Origin: Planctomycetota bacterium
Lineage (GTDB): Bacteria; Planctomycetota; UBA8742; UBA2392
Assembly (NCBI GenBank): GCA_016722065.1
Contig: JADKGX010000001.1
Span: 434,001 to 498,000, forward strand
Direction of reading: 5' to 3'
DNA length: 64,000 nucleotides
The position numbers were made by a program, and so were the translations under genes. Below are positions 8,074-15,739 of this stretch, one piece after another. Under the pieces are notes generated by a model. That model was not told where the DNA came from. It saw only the letters and a program-made list of their open reading frames with translations, and did no database searches. Numbering within the stretch: the stretch's first letter is position 1; each line of letters opens with the position of its first letter.

Positions 8074-8721
8074 ATGGCAGATCTTGCGAAACTGGCCAAT
8101 CTATCCAAGCGCATAAAGACCACAGAGGCCAAGACGATTGACGACCAGTCGGCGCTGAACAAGCCCCTGGGGGGCGGTTCTGACGACAGCGGCTCGCACG
8201 AATCCGCCACTGCTGTCGCAGAGGCACCATCATCAACTTCGCAGCGCCCGGCCAGTTCGGTTTCCACACCTGCGCTTTCTTCGGCCGCTGCTCCAAGCGG
8301 GCCTTTGAATGTGCAGGTCAAGGTCGACCTGTCGCCCCTGCAGGACATTCTGGGCCGGGTGCGTGACGAGATTCGCAACCTCAAAGATGAAATGGTCAAG
8401 ACCCGCGAAAAGGGCCTGAAGATAGACTTTGGCGACACCGCAGCCGAACAGATGGACCAGGCACTCAAGCACCTTTCCGCCGTCAGCAAAGCAGGTCGCG
8501 AACTGGCTGAAAAGCTGGTCACCAGCCTGCCCGAATCGCGCTGGTACGGCGACGTCTTGAACCTGGGCCGCGAAGTTGGCGAAGCCATGGTGGCCGGCGG
8601 CGGAAGCGGGGGCGGGGGCGGCGGCGCCATGAGTGGCGACCTGACCACAATCAAGGAAGCTCTGGCCATGCAGCAGACGCAACTTGCGGCCATCATGTCG
8701 GCCTTGCAGCGTCGGGGCTAG
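8074..8721 (+). CDS. Unrecognised helical protein with Ser/Pro-rich and Gly-rich linkers
   Basis: 215 aa. The ATG at 8074 is chosen because GGGAGAA stands about eight nt upstream; the frame is open further 5' but that part is not protein-like. The N-terminus (MADLAKLANLSKRIKTTEAK) is probably helical. A Ser/Ala/Pro-rich linker (about 35-75) follows, then a predicted coiled coil (about 78-175, starting VKVDLSPLQDILGRVRDEIR), a run of glycines (about 178-188) and a short C-terminal helix. I do not know the family. It follows the actin-like ATPase gene on the same strand, but a strong terminator and 179 nt separate them, so a functional link is only suggested. Another strong terminator follows it. 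Confidence 0.8.
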   Translation: MADLAKLANLSKRIKTTEAKTIDDQSALNKPLGGGSDDSGSHESATAVAEAPSSTSQRPASSVSTPALSSAAAPSGPLNVQVKVDLSPLQDILGRVRDEIRNLKDEMVKTREKGLKIDFGDTAAEQMDQALKHLSAVSKAGRELAEKLVTSLPESRWYGDVLNLGREVGEAMVAGGGSGGGGGGAMSGDLTTIKEALAMQQTQLAAIMSALQRRG

Positions 8722-8755
8722 TTTGCAGCCAGTGTTTCGGCCTGTATCCAGGCTT

Positions 8756-8789
8756 GCGTCGCGGACTTTGGTCCGCGACGCTTCCTTTT
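8756..8789 (+). terminator. Rho-independent terminator
   Basis: An 11-bp perfect stem (8756-8766 with 8771-8781) with loop TTTG is followed by TTCCTTTT. It lies 35 nt after the stop at 8721 and separates that gene from lpxA. Confidence 0.75.
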
Positions 8790-8842
8790 GTCGCTGGCCA
8801 ATCCACAACTTGTGCAACGCCCATTTCGCGCGGCGAAAATTG

Positions 8843-8848
8843 TATCCT
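8843..8848 (+). promoter_or_regulatory. Putative -10 element of lpxA
   Basis: TATCCT, 31 nt before the lpxA ATG, at the same distance as in other promoters of this window. No convincing -35 hexamer is seen 16-18 bp upstream. Confidence 0.35.
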
Positions 8849-8879
8849 GCGCCCCCGGTGTTCCCGCGGAAGCAACTGC

Positions 8880-9668
8880 ATGATTCATCCAAGCGCCATC
8901 ATTGACCCGGCGGCACGTGTGGGCGCGGGCACCAGCATTGGCCCGTTTTCGGTTGTCGGGCCCGGCGTTTCGATTGGCGCCAATTGCCGGATCGGCAGCC
9001 ACACCATCATCGAAGGCCCGGCTGTGATTGGCGATGGCAACCGCATCAGCCACCATTGTTCGCTGGGCGCGCCGCCGCAGGACCTTGGTTACAAGGGCGA
9101 TCCGACCAAACTGGTAATCGGCAACAACAACTTCATCGGTGACTACGTTCAGGTATCGCGCGGCACCACCAAAACGCCCCACCAGACCACCACCATTGGC
9201 AACGACAACTTTCTGATGGCCTACACGCACGTGGGTCACGACTGCAACGTGGGCAACCGCGTTATTGCTGGCAATGGGCTGCAACTGGCCGGGCACGTCA
9301 CGGTGGAAGACCGCGTGGTGTTTGGCGGGCTGGTGGCGATTCACCAGTTTTGCCGCATCGGAACCATGGCCATGGTGTCCGGCGGCAGCGTGACCAGCCT
9401 GGATATTCCGCCCTACACGCGGGTGGGCGGCTGGGGCTGCGCCGTGTTTGGGTTGAACCTGGTGGGCCTGGAACGCAGCGGCCTGGACAAGCCGGCGATC
9501 CGCCGTATTCGCGACGCCTACAAGGTGATGTTTCGCAGCAACGCGCCCTATGAACAGGCACTGAAGCAACTGGAAACCGAATACGGCGACCTGCCCCAGG
9601 CCGTGCACTGGGTCAAGTTCTTCCGTGAATCCGAACGCGGCGTGGTGCGCGAGCGCGAAAACAAGTAG
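8880..9668 (+). CDS. lpxA: UDP-N-acetylglucosamine acyltransferase LpxA
   Basis: Cytoplasmic enzyme of the first step of lipid A synthesis, transferring an (R)-3-hydroxyacyl chain from ACP to UDP-GlcNAc. The first ~190 residues are left-handed beta-helix hexapeptide repeats (MIHPSAIIDPAARVGAGTSI and on). The segment THVGHDCNVG (H117, H120) matches the catalytic-histidine segment of the family, with H120 the likely catalytic residue. A C-terminal helical part (about 190-262) follows. At 262 aa it matches the E. coli length. The usual partners (lpxD, fabZ, lpxB) are not next to it. It shows that the organism has, or can make, a lipid A outer membrane. Confidence 0.95.
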   Translation: MIHPSAIIDPAARVGAGTSIGPFSVVGPGVSIGANCRIGSHTIIEGPAVIGDGNRISHHCSLGAPPQDLGYKGDPTKLVIGNNNFIGDYVQVSRGTTKTPHQTTTIGNDNFLMAYTHVGHDCNVGNRVIAGNGLQLAGHVTVEDRVVFGGLVAIHQFCRIGTMAMVSGGSVTSLDIPPYTRVGGWGCAVFGLNLVGLERSGLDKPAIRRIRDAYKVMFRSNAPYEQALKQLETEYGDLPQAVHWVKFFRESERGVVRERENK

Positions 9669-9739
9669 CGACGATTGCAGTTTGGCGGACAGCCCTGGCT
9701 GCATCTTGAATCGCTCATCGATCATCTTGAATCGACCTC

Positions 9740-10576
9740 ATGCCCGCCCGCCTGACCAAACTCCAACGCGCCGGCAAGATCAAGCCCCGGGCCGCCAAAT
9801 CGGCCATTGCTGACCCGCGCAAGCGCCTGTTGCGGGTGATTGCGCTGCTGGAATCGAATCTGGGCAAGCCGGTCTGGGATGGCCCCAAGGATGCCCTGGA
9901 AGTTCTGGTGCTGACGATTCTAAGCCAGAACACCACCGACCCCAACGCGCTGCGGGCTTACCAGCATCTGGCCGCAAGCCTGCCCGCGCCCCCCACCGGC
10001 AAGAAGCCACAAGACCTGCCACGGGATGCCGCTGGCAACGTCGACAAAGTGAAGCTGCGGCTGTCCGATGCCGCTCGCGCCGTTCAAGCCCCGGATTGGG
10101 CAAAGGTTGCCGCCCTGGCGCCAAAGGCGCTGGCGGAGTTGATTCGCGCCGCCGGTCTGCCGCAATCCAAGTCAGCCTCGATACTGGGTGCTTTGCACTG
10201 GCTGCGCGAGATCACCGGCAACTACCGGCTGGAAGACGCGATCGACGCAATCGGCCTTGCTGCCACCATGGAAGGCTTGACGCAAATCAAGGGCATCGGG
10301 CTCAAGACGATCAGCGTGACCCTGATTGAGGCTTTGGGTGCCGACCTTTGCCCCGTCGATACCCACGTGCACCGCATTTTGAACCGGCTGGGTGTTGTAG
10401 ACACCGGCGCCAACCGCGACCGCACCTATCAACAGCTCAAGCCCCTGCTGCCCGCTGGCAGCGCCTTTGCGCTGCACCACAACCTGCTGACCTTTGGCCG
10501 CACCATCTGCCAGGCCAAGGCCCCCCAATGCAGCGCTTGCGTGCTGCGCAAGTTGTGCCCCTCGCGCCTGGCTTGA
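9740..10576 (+). CDS. Endonuclease III-like DNA glycosylase (HhH-GPD, 4Fe-4S)
   Basis: 278 aa. HhH-GPD superfamily glycosylase/AP lyase of base-excision repair. Visible are the helix-hairpin-helix IKGIGLKT, whose lysine matches the catalytic lysine of Nth; the downstream VDTH with the catalytic aspartate; and a C-terminal 4Fe-4S cluster motif C-x6-C-x2-C-x5-C (CQAKAPQCSACVLRKLC). Catalytic residues for a bifunctional Nth-type enzyme are present. It has an insertion of about 30 residues after the first helices (PPTGKKPQDLPRDAAGNVDK) relative to compact Nth, so it is a divergent branch. It stands alone between lpxA and the M1 peptidase. Confidence 0.88.
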   Translation: MPARLTKLQRAGKIKPRAAKSAIADPRKRLLRVIALLESNLGKPVWDGPKDALEVLVLTILSQNTTDPNALRAYQHLAASLPAPPTGKKPQDLPRDAAGNVDKVKLRLSDAARAVQAPDWAKVAALAPKALAELIRAAGLPQSKSASILGALHWLREITGNYRLEDAIDAIGLAATMEGLTQIKGIGLKTISVTLIEALGADLCPVDTHVHRILNRLGVVDTGANRDRTYQQLKPLLPAGSAFALHHNLLTFGRTICQAKAPQCSACVLRKLCPSRLA

Positions 10577-10667
10577 GTTGTCGCACCGGGCTTGGGCCGC
10601 CGGGGGTTGCCACAATGGCGCCAAATCCTATGCCAGTGGCCTGGATCATTGCCGCGCAAGGAACCCC

Positions 10668-13301
10668 ATGACTGATCACGTTCGACTGGCCCGACTTGGA
10701 CTTCACAACGCTGCGGATTTCGCCCTGCCCGGTGCTGCGGCCCACTACCCGCCGGATATTGATGTCGAGCCCCTGCACACGCAGATTGACCTGCAAGTAG
10801 ATGTCGATCAGCGCACGGCCAAAGGCAGCGTGACCCACACCCTGCGCGCCAACCGCGACGGCGCTGACACGCTGGTGCTGCATGCCGTGGACCTGCGCGA
10901 CGTGAAGGTGCGAGACCGGCAGGGCGCGGCCATTCACAGCAGCTATGACGGCAAGTTGATCCGCGTGACCTGGCAGCAGCCCCTGGCGCGCGGCGACCAG
11001 CGCGACCTGCAGATTTCCTACCACGTACACAACCCGGTGACGGGCCTGTTTTTCAGCGCCCCCGACAAAGCCTATCCCAAGGCCCCGCGCTGGGCCGCCA
11101 CGGACCACGAAACCGAACGCGCCCGCCATTGGCTGCCCTGTGTGGACCTGCCCAACGTGCGCACCACGCTGGATATCAAGCTGCGCTGCGACAGCAAGTT
11201 TACCGTCGTGGCCAACGGTGCGCTGGCCGGCGAAACCGACCACGGCGACGGCACCAAGACCGCGCACTGGAAGCTGGACAAGCGCTGTCCCAGCTACCTG
11301 GTCTGCTTTGCGCTGGGCGACTTCGTGCGTTGCGACGACGGCAACCACAAGGGCAAGCCGATTGCCTATTTCACCAGCCGCGAGTTCAGCGCGGCTGACC
11401 TGAAGCGAAGCTTCGGCGGCACCGGTGCCATGCTGGACTGGATGACGAAAAAGCTGGGCAGTGAACTGCCCTGGCCCAAGTACTTTCAGTTCGCGCTGCA
11501 GCACATTGGCGGCGCCATGGAGAACATCTCGCTGGTCAGCTGGGACGACCAGTTTGTGCTGGATGAAACCCTGCACCAGGAATGGGGCTGGCTGGTCGAC
11601 AAAATCAACCTGCACGAAATGGCCCACACCTGGTTTGGCGACCTGATTGTGTGCAGAGACTTTTCGCAGGCCTGGCTGAAGGAAAGCTGGGCGGTCTACA
11701 TGGAGACCTGCTGGCACGAAGACACCCAGGGCCCCGACGAGCGCGACTACGACTTTTACTGCAACCTTGAGCAATACCTGAACGAGGCCGACCATGCCTA
11801 CATGCGGCCGATCATGACCCGTGTGTTTGACCACTCCTGGAACATGTACGACCGTCACCTGTACCCCGGCGGTGCCGTGCGCCTGCACATGCTGCGCCAT
11901 GAACTGGGCCACGACCTGTTCTGGGCCGGCGTACGCGATTACGTGGCCCGCTTCAGCGAGAAGGTAGTCGAGACCGAAGACTTCCGCCGCGTGCTGGAAG
12001 AACACTCGGGAAAGTCGCTGGTCAAATGGTTCGAACAATGGATCTGCAGCAAGGGCTACCCGAACCTGAAGGTCAGCTTCAGCTTTGACCCCAAGCGGCA
12101 AATCGGCACGTTCGAGGTCGAACAGACCCAGACCGACAAAGACATTCCGGTCTTTGAGTTCACAACTGACCTGGGCTGGGTGATTGACGGCAAGCTGCAA
12201 TCCACGCAGGTCAGCATCAACAAGCGCAAGCACGCCTTCACGGTGCCGATGGCGCAAGACCCGCAGCAGGTGCGCTTTGACCCCTTCAATCGCACCGTCT
12301 GCAAGCTGGACTTCAACCCCGGCGACGCCAGGTTGCGGGCCCAGCTGACCGACGCCCAGGACGTGCCCGGCCGCATTCGCGCCGCTGCCAACCTGTGCAA
12401 AAGCGGCACCCGCAGCAATCTGCAGGCCGTGGCGGATGCCTGGCGCCAGGAAAAGTTCTGGGGCGTGCGCGTGCACATGGCTGCGGCACTGGGCGAAAGT
12501 GCCTGCCAGGCCGCGGTCGAAATCCTGGCCGACCTTGCCAGCCGCGAAACCGACGGCCGCGTATGCGAAAGCGTGGTACGCGCCCTTGGCAAGTTCCGCG
12601 ACCCGCTGGTGCAAAGCGCGCTGGAAGCTTTCTTGAAGTCCGGCCCCAGGCTGTACCGCGCCCGCGCAGCGGCCCTGGAGCTGTTGGGTGCCCAGCGTGA
12701 TGCTGACAACCTGGAACTTCTAAAGGCTGCGGCCAGGCGCACCGGCTTTGGCGGCCTGGAGCAAGCGGCTGCCTTTCGCGGCCTTGCAGCCACGCGCAAA
12801 GAGGAAGCCCTTGCGCCGCTGCTGGAAGCGACGGTGTGGGGCAAGACCAGCACCCGTTCTCGCGGGTCGGCTGCCGCTGCACTGGGTTCGCTGGCGCGCT
12901 GGCAGGACAAGCCCGCGCGCGCCAAGGCGATTGACCGGTTGACAGACCTGCTGCGTGACAACCAGTTGCGCATGCAGAAATCCGCCATGGGCGGCCTGCA
13001 GGCGGCCCTGGCCGTGGAAGCAACCGGCGCGCTGGAAAGCTGGTCGGAAGGTCTGAGCGAACAAGAGCAATCAGCCGTGCGCAAGGCCGTGCTGGGCATT
13101 CGGGCATCGGCCAAGCCCAAAGAACCCGCCAAAGACAAAGAACTGGACGACCTGCGCGCCAAGCTGCGCAAGGTCGAAGACCGCCTGGAGAAGCTGGACC
13201 CCACAGCCGGCAAACCCGCCCCAGCGGCCAAAGGCAAGTCCAAGGCCAGCGCAAAGAAGGGCCGTACGAAACCCGGCAAGCGCAAGCCCGGTCGCAAGTA
13301 G
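10668..13301 (+). CDS. M1-family zinc aminopeptidase with C-terminal HEAT-like region
   Basis: 877 aa. The M1 peptidase signature is complete: GAMEN with Met at 284, zinc site HEMAH (316-320) and the third ligand Glu339 in WLKESW. It cleaves N-terminal residues from peptides. After the catalytic and beta domains (to about 540) comes a helical-repeat region of HEAT type (about 560-830), then a Lys/Ala/Pro-rich basic tail (about 855-877). No signal peptide is seen, so it is probably cytoplasmic. The ATG at 10668 is preceded by AAGGAA. It is followed by a bidirectional terminator. Confidence 0.93.
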   Translation: MTDHVRLARLGLHNAADFALPGAAAHYPPDIDVEPLHTQIDLQVDVDQRTAKGSVTHTLRANRDGADTLVLHAVDLRDVKVRDRQGAAIHSSYDGKLIRVTWQQPLARGDQRDLQISYHVHNPVTGLFFSAPDKAYPKAPRWAATDHETERARHWLPCVDLPNVRTTLDIKLRCDSKFTVVANGALAGETDHGDGTKTAHWKLDKRCPSYLVCFALGDFVRCDDGNHKGKPIAYFTSREFSAADLKRSFGGTGAMLDWMTKKLGSELPWPKYFQFALQHIGGAMENISLVSWDDQFVLDETLHQEWGWLVDKINLHEMAHTWFGDLIVCRDFSQAWLKESWAVYMETCWHEDTQGPDERDYDFYCNLEQYLNEADHAYMRPIMTRVFDHSWNMYDRHLYPGGAVRLHMLRHELGHDLFWAGVRDYVARFSEKVVETEDFRRVLEEHSGKSLVKWFEQWICSKGYPNLKVSFSFDPKRQIGTFEVEQTQTDKDIPVFEFTTDLGWVIDGKLQSTQVSINKRKHAFTVPMAQDPQQVRFDPFNRTVCKLDFNPGDARLRAQLTDAQDVPGRIRAAANLCKSGTRSNLQAVADAWRQEKFWGVRVHMAAALGESACQAAVEILADLASRETDGRVCESVVRALGKFRDPLVQSALEAFLKSGPRLYRARAAALELLGAQRDADNLELLKAAARRTGFGGLEQAAAFRGLAATRKEEALAPLLEATVWGKTSTRSRGSAAAALGSLARWQDKPARAKAIDRLTDLLRDNQLRMQKSAMGGLQAALAVEATGALESWSEGLSEQEQSAVRKAVLGIRASAKPKEPAKDKELDDLRAKLRKVEDRLEKLDPTAGKPAPAAKGKSKASAKKGRTKPGKRKPGRK

Positions 13302-13321
13302 TCCGCACAAGCCAAAAGCAA

Positions 13322-13350
13322 AGCGCCCGCCATGTTTGGCGGGCGCTTTT
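13322..13350. terminator. Bidirectional terminator between convergent genes
   Basis: An 11-bp stem (13322-13332 with 13337-13347) is flanked by A-rich sequence on the left and TTTTGTTG on the right. It can terminate both the M1 peptidase gene and the minus-strand gene ending at 13367. Confidence 0.75.
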
Positions 13351-13366
13351 GTTGCTTTCTGACGAC

Positions 13367-13783
13367 TCACATTCCACCGCGTGCGCCAATCACGTACCCG
13401 ATGTTAGCCAGCAGCATCAGGCCGGAAATCACGATGCCGGCAATCGCCACGCCCTTGCCGGCGCCGCCGCGACGGTTGGATTCATTCAGGCCGGCAATGC
13501 TCAAGCCCAGCCCGATCAGCGGGCAAAAGAAGGCCAGTACCAAACCGGCAATGGCCATGCCCGGCACGCCCGCGGCGCGCTGGGGCGGATAGTAGGGCTG
13601 CTGTCCGTAGGGCTGCTGCTGACCGTAGGGTTGCTGCTGGCCATACTGCTGCGGATAGGCGCCCTGCTGCGGCGGATAGCCACCCTGCTGCTGCGGGTAG
13701 GCACCCTGGGGCTGCTGCGGGTACTGGTTGTTCTGGTAAGGGTTGCCGCCCTGGGGTGGCTGCTGCGGTGGATAGCCGGCCAT
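13367..13783 (-). CDS. DUF4190-like membrane protein with Pro/Gln/Tyr-rich N-terminus
   Basis: 138 aa. Residues 1-70 are low complexity, rich in YPQQ, PYGQQ and GYPPQ units. Two membrane segments follow (about 73-97, VPGMAIAGLVLAFFCPLIGL; about 112-134), joined by a short basic loop, as in DUF4190 proteins. AAGGAG six nt before the ATG fixes the start, and TAGTAT at 13808-13813 is a likely -10. Function is unknown. The same kind of leader occurs on the unrelated membrane protein at 53808-55289. Confidence 0.8.
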   Translation of the reverse strand: MAGYPPQQPPQGGNPYQNNQYPQQPQGAYPQQQGGYPPQQGAYPQQYGQQQPYGQQQPYGQQPYYPPQRAAGVPGMAIAGLVLAFFCPLIGLGLSIAGLNESNRRGGAGKGVAIAGIVISGLMLLANIGYVIGARGGM

Positions 13784-13807
13784 TTCTACTCCTTGTTCGA
13801 CCCTGAA

Positions 13808-13813
13808 ATACTA
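13808..13813 (-). promoter_or_regulatory. Putative -10 element for the DUF4190-like gene
   Basis: TAGTAT on the minus strand, 24 nt before the ATG at 13783. Confidence 0.35.
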
Positions 13814-13862
13814 CGGCCTTTGTCCCCGGGCGAAAACACGCAACAGGCTTTTTTCAGGCCGG

Positions 13863-14951
13863 TTACCTGCCGGCGGCTGCCTCTTTGCCCAGGGCCGCCA
13901 GCTTTTCTTCCTTTTCCCACTTGCGGCAGGAATCAATCACTGGGTCGAGGTCGCCTACCATCACCTTCTGCAGCGGGAAATTTTCCTTGCTGCGGTGGTC
14001 GGTGCAGCGGTCCTGCGGATAGTTGTAGGTGCGAATCTTGTCGCTGCGCAAACCCGTGCCCACCATGCCGCCGCGCAGTGCTGCGCGTTCGCGTTCAATG
14101 CGTTCTTTTTCCATCTGATACAGCTTCATTTTCAGAATGCGCAGGGCTTCGTCGCGGTTCTTGTTGAAGCTGGGCGTGGCCTGGCAGTCCACCATCACAC
14201 CGGTGGGAATGTGCTTCATCTGGCAGCGTGAGTTGGTCTTGTTCACGTTCTGGCCGCCCGGGCCGCCGCTGCGCGCCGCCTTGATATCCAGGTCAGAATC
14301 CTTGATGTCGATTTCGACTTCTTCCATTTCCGGCAGCACGGCCACGGTGGCCAGGCTGGTGTGGATGCGGCCCTGGGTTTCGGTTACGGGTACGCGCTGC
14401 ACGCGATGTCCGCCGCCTTCATACTTGAAGGCCTTCCAGGCGCCGTCGCCCTTGATGCGATAGGTGCCGCCCTTCAGCCCGCCAATTTCGCTTTCCACTT
14501 CGTCCAGCACTTCCAGCTTGAAGCTTTTCTTGGTGCAGAAGCGCGAGTAGTTCTCCATCAAGTCGCGCGCGAACAGCGATGCTTCGTCGCCACCTTCGGC
14601 GCCGCGGATTTCCAGAATCACGTCGCGCTGGTCGTCCTCGTCACCCAGCAGAATCATGTCCTGGGCCTGGTTGTACAGCGTCTCGTAGGCAGTCTTGAGT
14701 TCCTTGACCTCGGACTCTGCCATTTCCTTCATCTCGGCGTCTGCAGCGGGGTCTTTCAAGATTGCCGCCGAGCCATCGATCTGCTGTTGCAGGCTGATCA
14801 GGCGGGCGTAGGTTTCGGCGACTTCACGCAACGAACCACGCTCGCGCTGTACTTGCGCGAACAGCTTGCTGTTGTTGTAGATTTTCGGGTCTTCGGTCTG
14901 CCTGGTCAGCTCGGCGAAGCGATCGGCCCGGACCTTCAATACATCCAGCAT
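13863..14951 (-). CDS. prfA: Peptide chain release factor 1
   Basis: 362 aa. RF1 recognises UAA and UAG and triggers release of the finished peptide on the ribosome. The catalytic GGQ is at residues 232-234 within SGGPGGQNVNKTNSR, and the stop-codon reading region carries PVT (RF1-type PxT) rather than the SPF of RF2. GAGGT six nt before the ATG supports the start. It lies downstream of rpmE on the same strand, separated by a long hairpin (14997-15054), so the pair may be partly uncoupled. Confidence 0.96.
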   Translation of the reverse strand: MLDVLKVRADRFAELTRQTEDPKIYNNSKLFAQVQRERGSLREVAETYARLISLQQQIDGSAAILKDPAADAEMKEMAESEVKELKTAYETLYNQAQDMILLGDEDDQRDVILEIRGAEGGDEASLFARDLMENYSRFCTKKSFKLEVLDEVESEIGGLKGGTYRIKGDGAWKAFKYEGGGHRVQRVPVTETQGRIHTSLATVAVLPEMEEVEIDIKDSDLDIKAARSGGPGGQNVNKTNSRCQMKHIPTGVMVDCQATPSFNKNRDEALRILKMKLYQMEKERIERERAALRGGMVGTGLRSDKIRTYNYPQDRCTDHRSKENFPLQKVMVGDLDPVIDSCRKWEKEEKLAALGKEAAAGR

Positions 14952-14996
14952 GGCCTACCTCGTGTCGATTGCGGGTTTCGGGTTTCCCAAAAGGCG

Positions 14997-15054
14997 CGTC
15001 CCGTGTCCCGTGCCGATTCCGCAAACGCGGGGTACGGGCACGGGGCACGGGACG
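14997..15054 (-). repeat. Long inverted repeat between rpmE and prfA, also a likely terminator
   Basis: An 18-bp stem (14997-15014 with 15037-15054, one G-T pair) is built of CCCGTGT/CCCGTGC heptad-like units. The 22-nt loop holds a further small ccgc/gcgg hairpin. On the minus strand it starts 12 nt after the rpmE stop and is followed by TTTT, so it can end that transcript. Its unit sequence resembles the inverted repeat upstream of argC at 59214-59300. Confidence 0.75.
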
Positions 15055-15066
15055 TAGTGTGGGAAG

Positions 15067-15432
15067 CTACTGCTGTTCTTCGCCGTCCTTGCCGGGAATG
15101 GGCACGGGCTTCTTCTTGCCGAAGACCTTGCGCTTTTCGAGTTCCAGCTTCAGGTCCTTGGCCGGCTGCTTTGTGGTCTGCTTGCTGGCGGCTTTGTCGG
15201 CCAGCTTGTCGGCGTGCTTCTTGGCTTCGGCGTCGTTCCAGGCAAAGCGCTTGGTGAACGCGTCCACGCGGCCGGCGCTGTCAACGAACTTCTGCGTGCC
15301 GGTATAGAACGGGTGGCACGCGCTGCAGATGTCGACCGTCAGCGTGGCGTTGCGCGAAAGCACGTGAAAACTGTTGCCACAGGTGCAGCGCACCTGGGTG
15401 TATGGATGGTTAGGGTGAATTTCGTTCTGCAT
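15067..15432 (-). CDS. rpmE: Ribosomal protein bL31 (zinc form) with C-terminal extension
   Basis: 121 aa. The first ~75 residues are bL31: MQNEIHPNHPYTQVRCTCG with a CxC and a later CSAC, the zinc-binding cysteines, then HPFYTGTQKFVDSAGRVD. The last ~45 residues are a Lys-rich extension not found in the 70-aa E. coli protein. I chose the ATG at 15432 because GGGAAA stands just upstream; an in-frame ATG five codons earlier is less likely. It is a protein of the large ribosomal subunit. A promoter is visible at 15504-15531. Confidence 0.93.
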   Translation of the reverse strand: MQNEIHPNHPYTQVRCTCGNSFHVLSRNATLTVDICSACHPFYTGTQKFVDSAGRVDAFTKRFAWNDAEAKKHADKLADKAASKQTTKQPAKDLKLELEKRKVFGKKKPVPIPGKDGEEQQ

Positions 15433-15503
15433 GGCTTTCCCTTTCATGCCGACGCGCAGGGCCCGAGCCGAAGGGCAGGGTTTCCCGGCACCGCGGGGGG
15501 CGA

Positions 15504-15531
15504 ATGATAGCGACCGGCCTTGCCTACGCAA
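15504..15531 (-). promoter_or_regulatory. Putative rpmE promoter
   Basis: On the minus strand, TTGCGT (15531-15526) and TATCAT (15509-15504) are spaced 16 bp. The arrangement matches the candidate at 5543-5570. The -10 is about 70 nt upstream of the ATG. Confidence 0.4.
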
Positions 15532-15676
15532 GAGACCGGGCGCCACGCACCCACCTCCCCAACGCCACAGGCCAGCGCTTGTTCCGGGCGATTTTCGGGC
15601 CTTTTGCGCTGCGCAACCGCGGGCACGCAGGGCGCAGGTGCAAAGCGTGAAATTCGGCCTTCAGGTTTGAGGAAAC

Positions 15677-15705
15677 TTGGCCGTACATAGTGACTTCGTT
15701 ATCCT
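15677..15705 (+). promoter_or_regulatory. Putative promoter of the multi-Ig protein gene
   Basis: TTGGCC (15677-15682) and TATCCT (15700-15705) are spaced 17 bp. The -10 ends 34 nt before the ATG at 15740. Confidence 0.45.
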
Positions 15706-15739
15706 GTAGCGGCTCAACTTTGGCGATGGCGGGGGCGGC

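Larger units (their letters stand above)
15433..15739. other. Divergent intergenic region of 307 bp
   Basis: It lies between rpmE (minus) and the large secreted-protein gene (plus). It holds a promoter candidate for each, listed separately. I see no RNA gene, repeat or small coding frame with a ribosome binding site. Confidence 0.5.

Noticed and set aside
10437..12614. A 725-aa minus-strand frame opposite the M1 peptidase gene
   Set aside because: It is antisense to a gene with complete zinc motifs and overlaps the glycosylase gene.
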